NCBI GenBank assembly: GCA_024280375.1
Contig: JAJRQF010000061.1
Coordinates: 28,071-92,070 of the forward strand
DNA length: 64,000 nt
DNA from: Alphaproteobacteria bacterium
Lineage (GTDB): Bacteria; Pseudomonadota; Alphaproteobacteria; Rhizobiales; Rhizobiaceae
Direction of reading: 5' to 3'
Made by a program: the position numbers and the translations under genes. The notes below the pieces were generated by a model. That model worked only from the letters and a program-made list of their open reading frames with translations. It was not told the DNA's origin and made no database searches. Shown piece by piece: positions 1-10,632 of this stretch. How positions within the stretch are numbered: the first letter of the stretch is position 1; each line of letters starts with the position of its first letter.

Positions 1-1087
1 AGGGCGATAATGTGGTGAGCCCAACACCATCCAAGTGATGTGCAAGTTCCTCATTGGTCAAATAAAGCGATGAAACAGGAACCGGCTTATAGGGCGTGCT
101 GCCGTCATCATGCAGCGCTTCCTGCTCTTCAAGCGCACGACGGCGCGCATCATAATGATCGCCAATTTGAACATTTCGCTCATTTAGGGCTTCGCGGGCA
201 AGGTGATCAAACACAATAGGGTTGTCACCAAAATAATCAAATAATGTCTCAAGACCATCAAAGAACAATGGCAGCCAATGCTCCATGCCGGCATAGCGCC
301 GCCCTTCACTAACGGCCTGATAGAGCGCATCTTCGCGGGTTGCGGCACCAAACATCGAAAGGTAATTATTGCGAAATCTGGCAATGCTGGCCGTCGACAA
401 GACAACTTCGCTCATTGGCACGAGATCAAGACTTTTAGCCGGCGCCAAAGTTCGCTGGGTTGCCGCATCAAAGGTGCGGACGGATTCCAAAGTATCGCCA
501 AAAAAGTCCAATCGCACAGGCAATTCTTCGCCCGGTGCAAACAAATCGAGTATTCCACCGCGCACTGCATATTCACCGGTTTCGCGCACGGTTGGTGTGC
601 GCCCAAACCCGTTGGCTTCTAACCAATGCACCAATTCATCCATGTTGATGCGATTGCCGCTGGCCGCGTGCATAACCTGGGATGCCATAAATTCACGCGG
701 CGGAATGCGCTGCACCAATGCATTGGGCGTGGTGAGTATCAATGTTGGTTTTTCGGGCTTAGTGCTTTTGGCAATTTCAGCCAATACCGCAATTCGCTTT
801 GCTGCTAAATCCTGCCCTGGCGATACCCGATCATAGGGCAAACAATCCCAGGCGGGCAACGAAAGAGTGCGAAGCCATGGTGCGAAAAACGCAAGCGAGG
901 CTTCCACATCTGCCATACGCTGGCCGTCACGCGCTACAAAAACCAATGGCTGGTGAGCTTCCCCATTCCCATCTTGCGCAAGCTTGGCCAGTACCAAAGC
1001 CTCATAGCCATCTGGTACGCCGGTGAGGACCTTTTCAGCATCACCGTCAAAAATTTTATCAAGTCGTGTGAGAAATTTATAAGCCAT
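1..1087 (-). CDS. mfd: Transcription-repair coupling factor Mfd, N-terminal part (cut by window edge)
   Basis: This is the first 362 codons of Mfd, the ATP-dependent translocase that removes RNA polymerase stalled at DNA lesions and recruits UvrA. The start is the ATG at 1087 (MAYKFLTRLDKIF). The visible part is the UvrB-like N-terminal module, with recognisable stretches such as LPAWDCLPYDRVSP, TTPNALVQRIPP, GGILDLFAPGEELPVRLDFFGD and ESVRTFD. No stop or helicase motif is in view because the gene runs off the left edge. The sdhE gene lies immediately upstream on the same strand, a common alphaproteobacterial arrangement. Identification rests on these motifs and is firm. Confidence 0.93.
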   Translation of the reverse strand, partial: MAYKFLTRLDKIFDGDAEKVLTGVPDGYEALVLAKLAQDGNGEAHQPLVFVARDGQRMADVEASLAFFAPWLRTLSLPAWDCLPYDRVSPGQDLAAKRIAVLAEIAKSTKPEKPTLILTTPNALVQRIPPREFMASQVMHAASGNRINMDELVHWLEANGFGRTPTVRETGEYAVRGGILDLFAPGEELPVRLDFFGDTLESVRTFDAATQRTLAPAKSLDLVPMSEVVLSTASIARFRNNYLSMFGAATREDALYQAVSEGRRYAGMEHWLPLFFDGLETLFDYFGDNPIVFDHLAREALNERNVQIGDHYDARRRALEEQEALHDDGSTPYKPVPVSSLYLTNEELAHHLDGVGLTTLSP

Positions 1088-1097
1088 TGAAAACGTG

Positions 1098-1379
1098 CTA
1101 TATTGCAGAGTTGGTGAAAGCAGTTATTTTATCAAAAGTTCCGGTTTGAACTTCCGCGGGCGGGGCAACTTCGCCCGAAATCCACGAGAATAAATCGCGG
1201 TCAGGGAATTCCATTAAAACTTCCATTTGATCAAGTTCAGCATCTGAAAGGTGGTCAATTTCACTATCCACAAACCGGCCAAACACCAAATCCATTTCTT
1301 TAGTGCCGCGATGCCAGCAGCGAAATAAAATTCTTCGGCGACGTATATCAAGTTCAGCGCTTGAACGGGTAGTGCTCAT
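1098..1379 (-). CDS. sdhE: FAD assembly factor SdhE (succinate dehydrogenase flavinylation)
   Basis: This 93-residue protein belongs to the SdhE/Sdh5 family (DUF339), which helps attach FAD covalently to the flavoprotein subunit of succinate dehydrogenase. The family signature RGTKEMD (RGxxE) sits near residue 30, and the family size of about 90 residues fits. I chose the ATG at 1379 because GGAA lies about 8 bases upstream. A TTG at 1394 would add five residues. The protein ends 10 bases before mfd on the same strand, so the two are probably cotranscribed. Confidence 0.88.
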   Translation of the reverse strand: MSTTRSSAELDIRRRRILFRCWHRGTKEMDLVFGRFVDSEIDHLSDAELDQMEVLMEFPDRDLFSWISGEVAPPAEVQTGTFDKITAFTNSAI

Positions 1380-1505
1380 GGAGATGTTCCGCAAATCTTT
1401 TTCGGGAGATTGTTAAGCGGGTTTATAACGGGTAAGTTACGACCTGTCAGCCAAAACTGAACGTATTATTAGAAAGGTTTTATCCGGCCCGATTGAAGCA
1501 CTATT

Positions 1506-1673
1506 CTATTGCGCAACAAATGCATCCACCTGGTCGAATCTGGCTTCAATTCCACCGCCCAATCCCAAAGCTGCCGTCAATATAGTTATTGAAAGCAAAG
1601 TAGCGATCAATCCGTATTCAATCGCAGTTGCACCGGACTGGTTTTTCCACAGCCGAATTATCAATGTTTTCAT
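1506..1673 (-). CDS. Flp family type IVb pilin, orphan
   Basis: This 55-residue ORF encodes a Flp/Fap-type pilin subunit, the structural protein of Tad pili. It begins with a short basic leader (MKTLIIRLWKNQ) followed by the class signature SGATAIEYGLIA and a hydrophobic helix. The glycine, glutamate and tyrosine around the prepilin peptidase site are present. A strong ribosome site (GAGGAGAT) lies upstream of the ATG. No tad/cpa assembly genes are in the window, so it is an orphan here. It lies between sdhE and murI on the same strand. Confidence 0.8.
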   Translation of the reverse strand: MKTLIIRLWKNQSGATAIEYGLIATLLSITILTAALGLGGGIEARFDQVDAFVAQ

Positions 1674-1739
1674 GATTCAATATCTCCTCTGTTCCTCCAC
1701 AGAGGTTCAATTTGTAGCCCTGCAATACAAATTCTAACA

Positions 1740-1757
1740 CTTGAAAGTTGTTTCAAG
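1740..1757. promoter_or_regulatory. Perfect 7-bp inverted repeat upstream of the Flp pilin gene
   Basis: CTTGAAA and TTTCAAG are separated by GTTG, about 67 bases upstream of the pilin ATG. It could be a transcription-factor site or a leader hairpin. No T-tract follows, so it is not a typical terminator. Its function is unknown. Confidence 0.3.
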
Positions 1758-1810
1758 CATAATAAACACAATTAACGAAGTATAATGACAAAGATTCAGG
1801 TTGTTGATTC

Positions 1811-1836
1811 AAAAGAAATGCTTTCATGTAAAGCAT
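1811..1836 (-). terminator. Rho-independent terminator of murI
   Basis: Directly after the murI stop on the minus strand, a 7-bp stem (ATGCTTT pairing with AAAGCAT, 5-base loop) is followed by a T-rich run (TTCTTTT). Stem strength is modest. Confidence 0.55.
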
Positions 1837-1837
1837 C

Positions 1838-2719
1838 TTATGTATCCAGAATACTATTCAGGCCAAAACCAGACAATAATCTTGCAATTGCCGAATTTGG
1901 CACACCACTGGTGAAGATGGCAATATCTTCAATATCATTGCCCGGTAATTTCGGCATATGAACATTCGTATTAGATTGTTGGCTGGACTCCACTTTTTCG
2001 CCATCGGCAGCGCCTTTTGCCAATTTTTCCATACTATCACCAAGCCCAAGCGGTCGGTTTGCCAAGAACATGGCGCGGCGCGCTATCGCTTCTGCCGGGT
2101 CCAACCAGTCCACCGGCCAGGGCGCCATCCGTCGAAAGACATTTGTCAAAAACGGATAATGCGTACAGGCCAGCACCACAACATCGGTGCGCGCACCATA
2201 TTGATCGACAAAACAATCGGCAATTTCCGCAGCGATTACCTCTTCATCAATTGGTTTGCCGAGCATATAGGCCTCAGCCATCGCCGCCAATCTGGTCGCG
2301 CCGACAAGACGCACATTCACTTTGGAAGCAAATTCGCCAATCAAATTTCTTGTATAGTCCCGTTTTACGGTGCCCGGTGTCGCCAATACAGATATCTGAC
2401 CAGAATAGGTTCGCCCCGCCGCCGGTTTGATCGCCGGAACCGTTCCCACAAATGGAATATCATATGAAGCCCGCAGACTTGGCAATATCAAGGTCGATGC
2501 GGTATTGCAGGCGATAACCACCAATGTGGGCGAATAACGTTCGATCAAATCCCTAAGAATATTTTCCATGCGAACAATCAGCGCTTTTTCTTCCCAATCG
2601 CCATAGGGAAACCCCTCATCATCTACCGCATAGATAAACTGACGATCGGGCATAAGCACCCGCAATTCGCGCAATACGGTCAAACCGCCAATACCGGAAT
2701 CAAAGACCAATATACTCAT
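1838..2719 (-). CDS. murI: Glutamate racemase
   Basis: Cytoplasmic enzyme that interconverts L- and D-glutamate, supplying D-Glu for peptidoglycan. The 293-residue protein starts with the FDSGIGG motif (Asp7). It carries both catalytic cysteines in the expected contexts: Cys71 in ACNTAST and Cys185 in LACTHYP. The usual phosphate-type GD..PYG region reads DDEGFPYG around residues 33-40. The C-terminal 50 residues are a low-similarity tail common in alphaproteobacterial MurI. The ATG at 2719 has a good ribosome site (AAGGACAG). Downstream of trmJ on the same strand. Confidence 0.95.
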   Translation of the reverse strand: MSILVFDSGIGGLTVLRELRVLMPDRQFIYAVDDEGFPYGDWEEKALIVRMENILRDLIERYSPTLVVIACNTASTLILPSLRASYDIPFVGTVPAIKPAAGRTYSGQISVLATPGTVKRDYTRNLIGEFASKVNVRLVGATRLAAMAEAYMLGKPIDEEVIAAEIADCFVDQYGARTDVVVLACTHYPFLTNVFRRMAPWPVDWLDPAEAIARRAMFLANRPLGLGDSMEKLAKGAADGEKVESSQQSNTNVHMPKLPGNDIEDIAIFTSGVPNSAIARLLSGFGLNSILDT

Positions 2720-2797
2720 ATCTGTCCTTAACCGTGAATGGTTTATGGGTCAAAATCATATGCAAATGCATCGCCTCTAACTTAACGCCCACATTTC

Positions 2798-3574
2798 TTA
2801 TACGTCCCGGTCTTTGCGTGGACGGTTTTTACGCCCTTCTAAAGCTGCAACCATACCCCGAAGCGCATGAATTTCCTGCCTCGATAATTGAGCCTTGTGG
2901 AAAATATTTCTGAGGTTTTCGACCATTGTTGGGCGTTTATGCTCTGGTCGAAAATATCGCTCCTTATCCAAAGCGTTTTCCAAATGATCATAGAACCCAA
3001 ATAAGTCTTCCTTGGTTGCAGGCACGCTGGCAGGAATTTCAAAAGGAATATCAGCATCACCAGAGCGCAACCATTCATAACTCATCAACAACACTGCTTG
3101 CGCGATATTAAGGGATGCAAAGGCAGGATTTACAGGAAAAGTAACGATCTCATCAGCAAGAGCAATTTCCTCATTGGAAAGACCTGCCCTTTCGCGACCA
3201 AATAGAATTCCGGTTTTCTCACCCCGTTGATGGCGCAACCGCAATGTTGCAATCGCTTCACCGGGGCCCTTTACCGGTTTTAGCATATCCCGGTTACGGG
3301 CGCTGGTTGCATATACAAAAGACATATCATGCAATGCCTCTTCAAGCGTATCAAAAACCTGCGTACCTTCCACCACATGGTCGGCACCGGCAGCCGCAGC
3401 CTTGGCGGGTTCACTGGGCCAGCCATCACGCGGATTGACCAATCGTAACTCGGTTAATCCAAAATTGGTCATTGCGCGAATAGCTGTGCCAATATTTTCT
3501 CCCAATTGCGGATTGACCAGCACAATTATAGGGCCATCCGTGATCATTTTGCGTCGATAATCAGTTCCAGACAT
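2798..3574 (-). CDS. trmJ: SPOUT-class tRNA/rRNA methyltransferase, TrmJ type
   Basis: Member of the SpoU/TrmH family of 2'-O-methyltransferases. It is closest to TrmJ, which modifies position 32 of certain tRNAs. Visible motifs are VNPQLGENIGTAIRAM near the N-terminus, GILFGRERAGLSNEEI in the middle and NPAFASLNIAQAVLL, the SAM-binding knot region. The C-terminal tail is basic (GRKNRPRKDRDV). I prefer the ATG at 3574 (MSGTDYRR). A TTG at 3601 gives nine extra residues, and an ATG at 3547 is also possible. murI follows 78 bases downstream. Exact RNA target is inferred from family only. Confidence 0.86.
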   Translation of the reverse strand: MSGTDYRRKMITDGPIIVLVNPQLGENIGTAIRAMTNFGLTELRLVNPRDGWPSEPAKAAAAGADHVVEGTQVFDTLEEALHDMSFVYATSARNRDMLKPVKGPGEAIATLRLRHQRGEKTGILFGRERAGLSNEEIALADEIVTFPVNPAFASLNIAQAVLLMSYEWLRSGDADIPFEIPASVPATKEDLFGFYDHLENALDKERYFRPEHKRPTMVENLRNIFHKAQLSRQEIHALRGMVAALEGRKNRPRKDRDV

Positions 3575-3843
3575 TTTGGCGGGCCTATCTATTGGCAACA
3601 ATTTTGTTAGGCGACAGCCATACTGGCACGGTAGAAAAAATACAATACAAAGACAAACCTATGGAAGACTTAGCAGATCAAATTCGCAATTTTATTAGTG
3701 ACAATTAATAAGCCTTCCTGATCCACGGGCTATTTGCCTACGGGCACATGAATGCTATAGGAATTTGTAAATTCGATCTACTGGTGGAAATTGAATTCTA
3801 CACAGCACCACACCCCCTAAGCAAATTCTTCAAAGGCAAACAA

Positions 3844-5055
3844 ATGAAAAAAATCAAGGTCAACAATCCAGTCGTTGAATTGGATGGCGATGAAATGACA
3901 CGGATCATTTGGCAAATCATCAAAGACAAGCTGATCCATCCATATTTGGATATCGACCTTGAATATTACGATCTCAGCATTCAATCTCGAGATCAAACAG
4001 ATGACCAGATTACCATTGATTCAGCCAATGCAATCAAAAAGCACGGTGTCGGCGTCAAATGCGCAACCATCACACCGGATGAAGCAAGGGTGGAGGAATT
4101 TGACCTTAAAAAAATGTGGCGCTCACCCAACGGGACAATTAGAAATATTCTCGGTGGTGTAATTTTCCGCGAACCAATTATCATGAAAAACGTCCCCCGC
4201 CTGGTTCCCGGCTGGACACAACCAATCATTGTTGGCCGCCACGCCTATGGCGATCAATACCGGGCAACAGATTTCAAATTCCCCGGCAAGGGCAAAATCA
4301 CCATGAAGTTTGTTGGTGACGACGGAACCGAAATGGACTTCGATGTATTTGATGCCCCTTCATCGGGCATCGCCATGGGAATGTATAATCTAGATAACTC
4401 AATATATGACTTCGCGCGGGCATCACTAAATTACGGCCTGCAACGCAAAGTACCTGTTTATTTGTCCACCAAAAATACAATCCTCAAGGTTTATGACGGC
4501 CGCTTCAAGGACATTTTTGAAGAGGTATTTCAAAGTGAATTTAAAGGCAAATTTGATGAAATCGGCATCACTTACGAACACCGATTGATCGATGATATGG
4601 TCGCCGCTTCACTTAAATGGTCGGGTGGCTATGTTTGGGCCTGCAAAAACTATGACGGCGATGTGCAGTCAGATATTGTGGCCCAAGGATTTGGCTCGCT
4701 GGGCTTGATGACTTCAGTTTTGGCAACACCGGATGGCAAAACTGTTGAATCAGAGGCGGCCCATGGCACCGTCACACGTCATTTTCGCCAACATGAGCGC
4801 GGAGAAGAGACATCGACCAATTCAATCGCGTCAATCTTTGCCTGGACCCGTGGATTATCTCATCGGGCAAAACTCGATGAAAACCAGGCACTTGCTGAAT
4901 TCGCATTGAAAGTGGAAAAAGTGTGCATTGATACGGTTGAGACCGGCCACATGACTAAGGATTTGGCGCTATTGATTGGCCCGGACCAAAAATGGCTATC
5001 GACCACAGGTTTCCTCGACAAAATTGATGAAAATTTACAACAAGCAATTGGCTAA
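3844..5055 (+). CDS. icd: NADP-dependent isocitrate dehydrogenase (eukaryotic-type homodimeric)
   Basis: Oxidatively decarboxylates isocitrate to 2-oxoglutarate in the TCA cycle and yields NADPH. At 403 residues it matches the homodimeric class typical of alphaproteobacteria. It begins [21 protein letters not shown] and contains the substrate loop SPNGTIRN and the NADP-binding [10 protein letters not shown] region. I use the ATG at 3844. An upstream in-frame ATG at 3748 would add 32 residues unlike the family. It is transcribed toward alaS, and a shared hairpin terminator separates the two genes. Confidence 0.96.
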   Translation: MKKIKVNNPVVELDGDEMTRIIWQIIKDKLIHPYLDIDLEYYDLSIQSRDQTDDQITIDSANAIKKHGVGVKCATITPDEARVEEFDLKKMWRSPNGTIRNILGGVIFREPIIMKNVPRLVPGWTQPIIVGRHAYGDQYRATDFKFPGKGKITMKFVGDDGTEMDFDVFDAPSSGIAMGMYNLDNSIYDFARASLNYGLQRKVPVYLSTKNTILKVYDGRFKDIFEEVFQSEFKGKFDEIGITYEHRLIDDMVAASLKWSGGYVWACKNYDGDVQSDIVAQGFGSLGLMTSVLATPDGKTVESEAAHGTVTRHFRQHERGEETSTNSIASIFAWTRGLSHRAKLDENQALAEFALKVEKVCIDTVETGHMTKDLALLIGPDQKWLSTTGFLDKIDENLQQAIG

Positions 5056-5074
5056 TTTGTCTAGCGGTTCAAAA

Positions 5075-5110
5075 ATTAAGGCTTCACTGTACAATCAGTG
5101 AAGCCTTTTT
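5075..5110. terminator. Bidirectional Rho-independent terminator between icd and alaS
   Basis: A perfect 12-bp stem (AAGGCTTCACTG / CAGTGAAGCCTT) with a TACAAT loop occupies 5078-5107. It is followed by Ts on the plus strand, and A-rich sequence on the other side gives a T-rich run on the minus strand. It can stop both convergent genes. Confidence 0.88.
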
Positions 5111-5136
5111 ATTGCGTCAATTTAATCGGTATTGGA

Positions 5137-7809
5137 TTAACCGCAAATTTCAGCCGCAATGGCATCTATTGCAGCTTGAGCTTTTTCACCATCAGGTCCA
5201 CCGGCCTGTGCCATATCTGGTCGACCACCTCCACCTTTGCCGCCAACAACGGTTGAGCCAATACGAACCAGATCAACCGCATTAAATTGATCAACCAAAT
5301 CGTCGGTAACGCCAACGACGATGCCAGCTTTTCCATCCGGTGCCTTGGCACAAATAGCCACAAGACCAGAGCCTAGGCTCTTTTTGCTTTCATCAACCAG
5401 ACCTTTCAGTTCCTTTACTGAAATATCTTCAATTACCCGACCCATGAAACTTACCTCGCCCGATGGTGTCGCAAGTTTAACAACATCGCTTGCAGAACCG
5501 GTGCCACCACCGCCCATCGCAAGTTTCTTTTTGGCATCAGCCAGCTCTCGCTCAAGCTTTTTGCGATCGCTCACCAGGTTTGCTACACGATCCGTCGCTT
5601 GCGCAGGCGCGACTTTCAATACACTTGAAATCTGTTTGAGGCGGGTTTGCTGCTCTTCCAAATGAAGGCGTGCCGCATCACCTGTCAAAGCTTCAATTCT
5701 GCGAACCCCAGATGAAACGGCATTTTCAGCCAAAATTGTAACAAGTCCAATATCACCAGTTTGGCGAACATGTGTACCGCCACACAGCTCTACGGAATAT
5801 GGCGCGTCGGAATTTTCATCATCAACCGAAGCACCCATGCTGACAACGCGAACCTCATCACCATACTTTTCGCCGAATAACGCCATAGCCCCGGCTTCAA
5901 TTGCATCATCCACGGCCATAATTCGGGTTTCAACCGGCGCATTTTGCAAAACCACCTGATTGGAAATATTCTCAACCCTCACCAACTCTTCAGAAGAAAT
6001 CGGTTTTGGATGGGAAAAATCAAAGCGCAAACGATCAGGCGAAACAAACGATCCCTTTTGAGCTACATGATCACCCAACACCAATCGCAATCCTTCATGA
6101 ATTAGATGGGTGGCCGAATGGTTGGAGCGAAGCCGCCGACGACGAGAACTATCAACATTCATTACAACCGCATCACCAATGGAAAATTCGCCACTTTCCA
6201 GATTAGCAAAATGAACAAACAAACCATCGGCTTTCTTGAGCGTATCCGTGACTATCGCTGTATTTTTACCGATATGAATGATGCCGGTGTCACCTTGCTG
6301 GCCACCAGATTCACCATAGAATGGGGTTTGATTGACAATGATAGCGATTTCATCACCCACCCCAACGGATGAAACTTCCTTGCCATCTTTTATCAGCGCA
6401 AGAATAACACCTTCAGCTGTTTCTGTATCATAGCCCAAAAATTCAGTTGGTCCATTTTTGTCCTTGATTTCGAACCAGATACGATCATCAGCCGCATCAC
6501 CGGAACCTGACCAGGATGCACGAGCTTCAGACTTTTGTCGCTCCATTGCTGAATCAAACCCGGCAATATCAACCTCAATTCCACGTTGACGTAAAGCATC
6601 CTGAGTAAGATCCAATGGAAAACCAAAGGTATCATACAATTTAAATGCGGTTTCACCGGCCAAAACATCACCTGTACCCAGATTTTGAGTTTCGGCTCCC
6701 AACAAATCTATGCCGCGGGATAGGGTTTTGCGAAACTTGGTTTCCTCAAGTTTCAGGGTTTCGGTAATCAACGCTTCCGCACGCACAAGCTCCGGGTAGG
6801 CAGCACCCATCTGAGTAATAAGTGCAGGTACAAGTCTCCACAATAATGGATCACGCGAACCGAGCAAACTGCCATGCCGCATTGCACGCCGCATAATTCT
6901 GCGAAGCACATAACCCCGCCCCTCATTCGAGGGCAAAACACCGTCGGCAATCAAAAAACACGATGTACGCAAATGATCTGCAATCACCCGATGGCTGGCC
7001 ATATTATCGCCAGAAGCTTCAACGCCGGTTACTTCTTCTCCGGCACGAATTAGAGCACGAAACAAATCTATTTCATAATTGTCATGCTGACCCTGCAGAA
7101 CAGCGGCAATCCGCTCCAACCCCATGCCGGTATCAATGGAGGGTTTTGGTAAATCGACACGTTCTTCAACGCTCAATTGTTCGTACTGCATAAAAACCAG
7201 GTTCCAGATTTCAATAAACCGGTCACCATCCTCATCGGCAGATCCCGGAGGGCCACCAAAGATACCTTCCCCATGATCATAAAAAATTTCAGAACAGGGA
7301 CCACATGGACCGGTTTCCCCCATAGCCCAGAAATTATCACTGGTTGGAATACGAATTATCTTATCGTCTGAAAGACCGGCAATTTTTTTCCACAGGTCAA
7401 ATGCCTGGTCATCCGTATGATAAACCGTAACAAGCAATTTATCAGCGGGCAGTCCGAACTCTTTTGTCAGCAAGTTCCACGCAAGTTCAATGGCATGCTC
7501 TTTGAAATAATCGCCAAACGAAAAATTGCCCAGCATCTCAAAAAAAGTATGGTGACGTGCTGTATAGCCGACATTATCCAGATCATTGTGTTTACCGCCT
7601 GCCCGCACACATTTTTGCGACGACGCGGCGCGAACATACTCGCGATTTTCCAAACCGGTAAAAACATTTTTAAACTGAACCATACCAGCATTAACAAACA
7701 TCAAGGTTGGATCATTGCGAGGAACAAGCGGCGAGGAACTCACCGCCGTGTGACCATTCTTTTCGAAATAGCCCAGAAATGCTGACCTGATTTCGTTTAC
7801 ACCGCTCAT
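5137..7809 (-). CDS. alaS: Alanyl-tRNA synthetase
   Basis: Charges tRNA-Ala with alanine and edits mischarged Ser/Gly. The roughly 890-residue protein has the class II catalytic core at the N-terminus ([45 protein letters not shown]). The editing domain follows with zinc ligands in HSATH (about residue 563) and CGGTH (about 678), then a C-terminal oligomerisation domain with a [16 protein letters not shown] glycine-rich motif. I chose the ATG at 7809 (MSGVNEIRS), the usual family start. An ATG at 7821 adds four residues. It lies downstream of recA on the same strand with a recA terminator between. Confidence 0.96.
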   Translation of the reverse strand: MSGVNEIRSAFLGYFEKNGHTAVSSSPLVPRNDPTLMFVNAGMVQFKNVFTGLENREYVRAASSQKCVRAGGKHNDLDNVGYTARHHTFFEMLGNFSFGDYFKEHAIELAWNLLTKEFGLPADKLLVTVYHTDDQAFDLWKKIAGLSDDKIIRIPTSDNFWAMGETGPCGPCSEIFYDHGEGIFGGPPGSADEDGDRFIEIWNLVFMQYEQLSVEERVDLPKPSIDTGMGLERIAAVLQGQHDNYEIDLFRALIRAGEEVTGVEASGDNMASHRVIADHLRTSCFLIADGVLPSNEGRGYVLRRIMRRAMRHGSLLGSRDPLLWRLVPALITQMGAAYPELVRAEALITETLKLEETKFRKTLSRGIDLLGAETQNLGTGDVLAGETAFKLYDTFGFPLDLTQDALRQRGIEVDIAGFDSAMERQKSEARASWSGSGDAADDRIWFEIKDKNGPTEFLGYDTETAEGVILALIKDGKEVSSVGVGDEIAIIVNQTPFYGESGGQQGDTGIIHIGKNTAIVTDTLKKADGLFVHFANLESGEFSIGDAVVMNVDSSRRRRLRSNHSATHLIHEGLRLVLGDHVAQKGSFVSPDRLRFDFSHPKPISSEELVRVENISNQVVLQNAPVETRIMAVDDAIEAGAMALFGEKYGDEVRVVSMGASVDDENSDAPYSVELCGGTHVRQTGDIGLVTILAENAVSSGVRRIEALTGDAARLHLEEQQTRLKQISSVLKVAPAQATDRVANLVSDRKKLERELADAKKKLAMGGGGTGSASDVVKLATPSGEVSFMGRVIEDISVKELKGLVDESKKSLGSGLVAICAKAPDGKAGIVVGVTDDLVDQFNAVDLVRIGSTVVGGKGGGGRPDMAQAGGPDGEKAQAAIDAIAAEICG

Positions 7810-8039
7810 CAACTTACCCATTCATCTGTTAAAAATATAAAAGCCATCCAAAAAATTATCACATGGATGCTATTTGCGAGACTTTTAATCATGCCTTGGC
7901 CGACTGTCTACTACAACAGATAAATTGAAATAGGAATTACCTATGGAGCCTCATTTATCAATCAGTTGGTGGCCAACAATTAGAGTTGGATGAATTTGAC
8001 TGCAGCGCCATACAACGCGAAATTTGTACTTCCAACAAA

Positions 8040-8072
8040 AAACAAAAAAACCGCAGCTAATGGCCACGGTTT
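8040..8072 (-). terminator. Rho-independent terminator of recA
   Basis: On the minus strand, shortly after the recA stop, AAACCG pairs with CGGTTT around an inner region that can pair further. A run of seven Ts follows. Confidence 0.65.
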
Positions 8073-8099
8073 CTTTAAACTCAAATTTTATCGGCTCAT

Positions 8100-9203
8100 T
8101 CAGCCGGCATTGTCCACAGAAATTTCAACATCATCATCATCACTGCCCTGCTCGACCTCACCATCCAGCATTTTCTCACCAATCAGACCAGCGCTCTGGC
8201 GAATAGCCAACTCAATCTCATCAGCAACATCGCTGTTTTCTTTCAGGAATGTTTTGGCATTTTCACGCCCCTGCCCCAGCCGCTGACTATCATAGGAGTA
8301 CCAGGAACCGGCTTTCTCAACAATCCCGGCAGTAACGCCAAGATCTATCAACTCGCCCGTGCGTGAAACCCCTTCACCATACATAATATCGAACTCAACC
8401 TGCTTGAATGGAGGCGCAAGCTTGTTTTTTACAACCTTAATCCGTGTCTGGTTGCCAACAATCTCATCCCGGTCCTTAACCGCACCAATGCGGCGAATAT
8501 CCAAACGAACCGAAGCATAGAACTTCAACGCATTGCCGCCGGTGGTGGTTTCAGGCGAACCAAACATCACACCAATCTTCATTCTTATCTGATTGATAAA
8601 AATCACCATGGTATTTGAACGCGATATTGAAGCCGTCAGTTTACGTAATGCCTGGCTCATCAACCGTGCTTGCAGACCGGGCAGCGAATCACCCATATCT
8701 CCTTCAATTTCAGCACGTGGTGTAAGAGCGGCAACAGAATCAATCACCAGAATATCACAAGCCCCCGAGCGAACCAGAGTATCGGTAATCTCCAACCCCT
8801 GCTCTCCCGTATCGGGCTGTGAAATCAGCAGGTTTTCAAGATCAACACCAAGCTTGCGGGCATAAACAGGGTCAAGCGCATGTTCCGCATCAACAAAAGC
8901 GCAAATACCACCCTTTTTCTGCGCTTCAGCAATCACATGCAATGCCATGGTCGTCTTACCGGAAGATTCAGGACCATAAATTTCAACAACCCGGCCTTTT
9001 GGTAAACCACCAATTCCAAGCGCAATATCCAAGCCCAGACAACCGGTTGGAATTGATTCCACCTCAACCACTTTATCATTGGCGCCAAGCCGCATAATCG
9101 AACCCTTACCAAAGGCCCGTTCAATTTGAGAAAGCGCCGCATCCAGCGCCTTGGATTTATCCACGGAATTGTCCTTAACCAGTTTCAATGCAGATTGTGC
9201 CAT
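8100..9203 (-). CDS. recA: Recombinase RecA
   Basis: DNA strand-exchange ATPase that also triggers LexA self-cleavage in the SOS response. The 367-residue protein has Walker [10 protein letters not shown] at residues 77-85, DNA-binding loops in [19 protein letters not shown] and [22 protein letters not shown], and the usual acidic C-tail (SDDDDVEIS). The ATG at 9203 begins [12 protein letters not shown] and has an AAGGAG ribosome site. An alphaproteobacterial SOS box lies about 120 bases upstream, so LexA control is likely. alaS lies downstream, matching the recA-alaS order of Rhizobiales. Confidence 0.98.
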   Translation of the reverse strand: MAQSALKLVKDNSVDKSKALDAALSQIERAFGKGSIMRLGANDKVVEVESIPTGCLGLDIALGIGGLPKGRVVEIYGPESSGKTTMALHVIAEAQKKGGICAFVDAEHALDPVYARKLGVDLENLLISQPDTGEQGLEITDTLVRSGACDILVIDSVAALTPRAEIEGDMGDSLPGLQARLMSQALRKLTASISRSNTMVIFINQIRMKIGVMFGSPETTTGGNALKFYASVRLDIRRIGAVKDRDEIVGNQTRIKVVKNKLAPPFKQVEFDIMYGEGVSRTGELIDLGVTAGIVEKAGSWYSYDSQRLGQGRENAKTFLKENSDVADEIELAIRQSAGLIGEKMLDGEVEQGSDDDDVEISVDNAG

Positions 9204-9318
9204 TACTAACTCCTTATTTCATGGGTGACTTACCCTTGCAATGCTGATTATTTGTACTCCATATGTTCCATATTGTAAACATCAGTAAGGTATTGAAATT
9301 TATGAGTAAATAATTTTT

Positions 9319-9333
9319 GTTCTAAATACGTTC
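9319..9333. promoter_or_regulatory. LexA (SOS) box upstream of recA
   Basis: The sequence is GTTC, seven bases, GTTC, the direct-repeat operator of alphaproteobacterial LexA. It lies 116-130 bases upstream of the recA start. A further AGAAC at 9341 makes an inverted repeat with the second half-site. The match to the consensus is exact; LexA binding is inferred. Confidence 0.82.
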
Positions 9334-9402
9334 TCACCCAAGAACAAAATAACAACATGCACGCCTGTTCCAAAAACAAATAGAATCAGATGCAAATCGA
9401 AG

Positions 9403-10449
9403 TTAGTAAGGCTTGCCTACGCGGCTTCCATAGGAATCGCTAAACTCCAGCCATTCCGGATTTTCCAGATACCAGGCAAGGGTTTTTTCCACCGATGTAG
9501 CAAGCGTATCAACTGGTGACCAGCCAAGTTCTTTGCGCGCCCGTGTTGAATCAATAGAATAACGCAAATCATGCCCAAGGCGATCATCAATAAATTTGAC
9601 CTGCTCACGATAGGATTTTCCGTCATCACGAGGCTTCAAGGCGTCCAAATGGCTACACAACAAATCAACCAGATCGCTATTGCTGCATTCGCTGATACCG
9701 CCAAAATTATAAGACTTGCCCGGCTCACCTTTTTCCAGCGCCAGAACCAAACCACTCACGTGATCGTCGACATATAGCCAATCGCGTATATTGGTTCCAT
9801 CGCCGTAAATTTGAATGGCATCCCCTACGAGTGCGGTTCGAATGGCAGAGGGAACCAGTTTTTCCGGATACTGAAACGGGCCAATATTATTGGAACAATT
9901 GGTATTAATTACCGGCAAACCAAATGTCAGGTTCCAGGCCCGGGCAAAATGATCTGATGCAGCCTTGCTTGCCGCATAGGGGGAACTTGGCCGATAAGGG
10001 CTATCTTCAGTAAACCGGCCACCTTCCGTTCCCAGATCACCAAAAACCTCATCGGTAGAAACATGAACAAATCTGAAATTTTGCTTCTGCTCATCACTCA
10101 GCTCAACCCAATATTCGTAGGCAGCCTCAAGCAATACGGCCGTACCAACCACATTGGTTTGGACGAAAATCAAAGGCCCTTCGATAGAGCGATCCACATG
10201 TGATTCAGCCGCCAAATGCATAATCGCATCAGGTTGAAACTCGTTAATGGCGTGTGCAACTGCCCGACCACTGCAAATATCAGCCCGCGCATAGCGATAA
10301 TTTGACATGCCGGTAACTTCGGCAACACTTTTCAGATTACCTGCATAGGTCAGATTATCGAGGTTCAAAACCTGATGGCGGTCTTTTACCAGTCTTCTGA
10401 CAACAGCAGATCCAATAAAACCTGCACCACCTGTAACAATTACTTTCAT
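9403..10449 (-). CDS. rfbB: dTDP-glucose 4,6-dehydratase
   Basis: Short-chain dehydrogenase-type enzyme converting dTDP-glucose to dTDP-4-keto-6-deoxyglucose, the first committed step to dTDP-L-rhamnose and related sugars. The NAD motif GGAGFIG is at the N-terminus, the catalytic triad signature STDEVFG is in the middle, and YAASKA supplies Tyr and Lys. The protein is 348 residues. The ATG at 10449 (MKVIVTGGAGF) is preceded by a perfect AGGAGG site, so the longer upstream reading is not used. No rfbA, rfbC or rfbD lies nearby. Confidence 0.93.
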   Translation of the reverse strand: MKVIVTGGAGFIGSAVVRRLVKDRHQVLNLDNLTYAGNLKSVAEVTGMSNYRYARADICSGRAVAHAINEFQPDAIMHLAAESHVDRSIEGPLIFVQTNVVGTAVLLEAAYEYWVELSDEQKQNFRFVHVSTDEVFGDLGTEGGRFTEDSPYRPSSPYAASKAASDHFARAWNLTFGLPVINTNCSNNIGPFQYPEKLVPSAIRTALVGDAIQIYGDGTNIRDWLYVDDHVSGLVLALEKGEPGKSYNFGGISECSNSDLVDLLCSHLDALKPRDDGKSYREQVKFIDDRLGHDLRYSIDSTRARKELGWSPVDTLATSVEKTLAWYLENPEWLEFSDSYGSRVGKPY

Positions 10450-10632
10450 AATCCCTCCTGTATCTTCCATTCGCTAAACTATCGCGGGTTGAGTGTCCAG
10501 AGCGACCAATTGTCAGGACAGAACCCCCTTTGCCATTATTAGAATGGTCATGTCTGTAAACTACAATTATACCTATCTATAATAACAGTCACGATACATC
10601 ATTTATTCGAGTAAAATTCATTCGGCGCTTCA

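Noticed and set aside
3748..3843. Longer N-terminus for isocitrate dehydrogenase
   Set aside because: The added 32 residues are unlike the family, whose start MKKIKV is at 3844.
5321..5665. Plus-strand ORFs within alaS and similar antisense ORFs in clpA, recA and paaZ
   Set aside because: Each lies entirely inside a confidently identified gene on the other strand or frame and lacks recognisable motifs.
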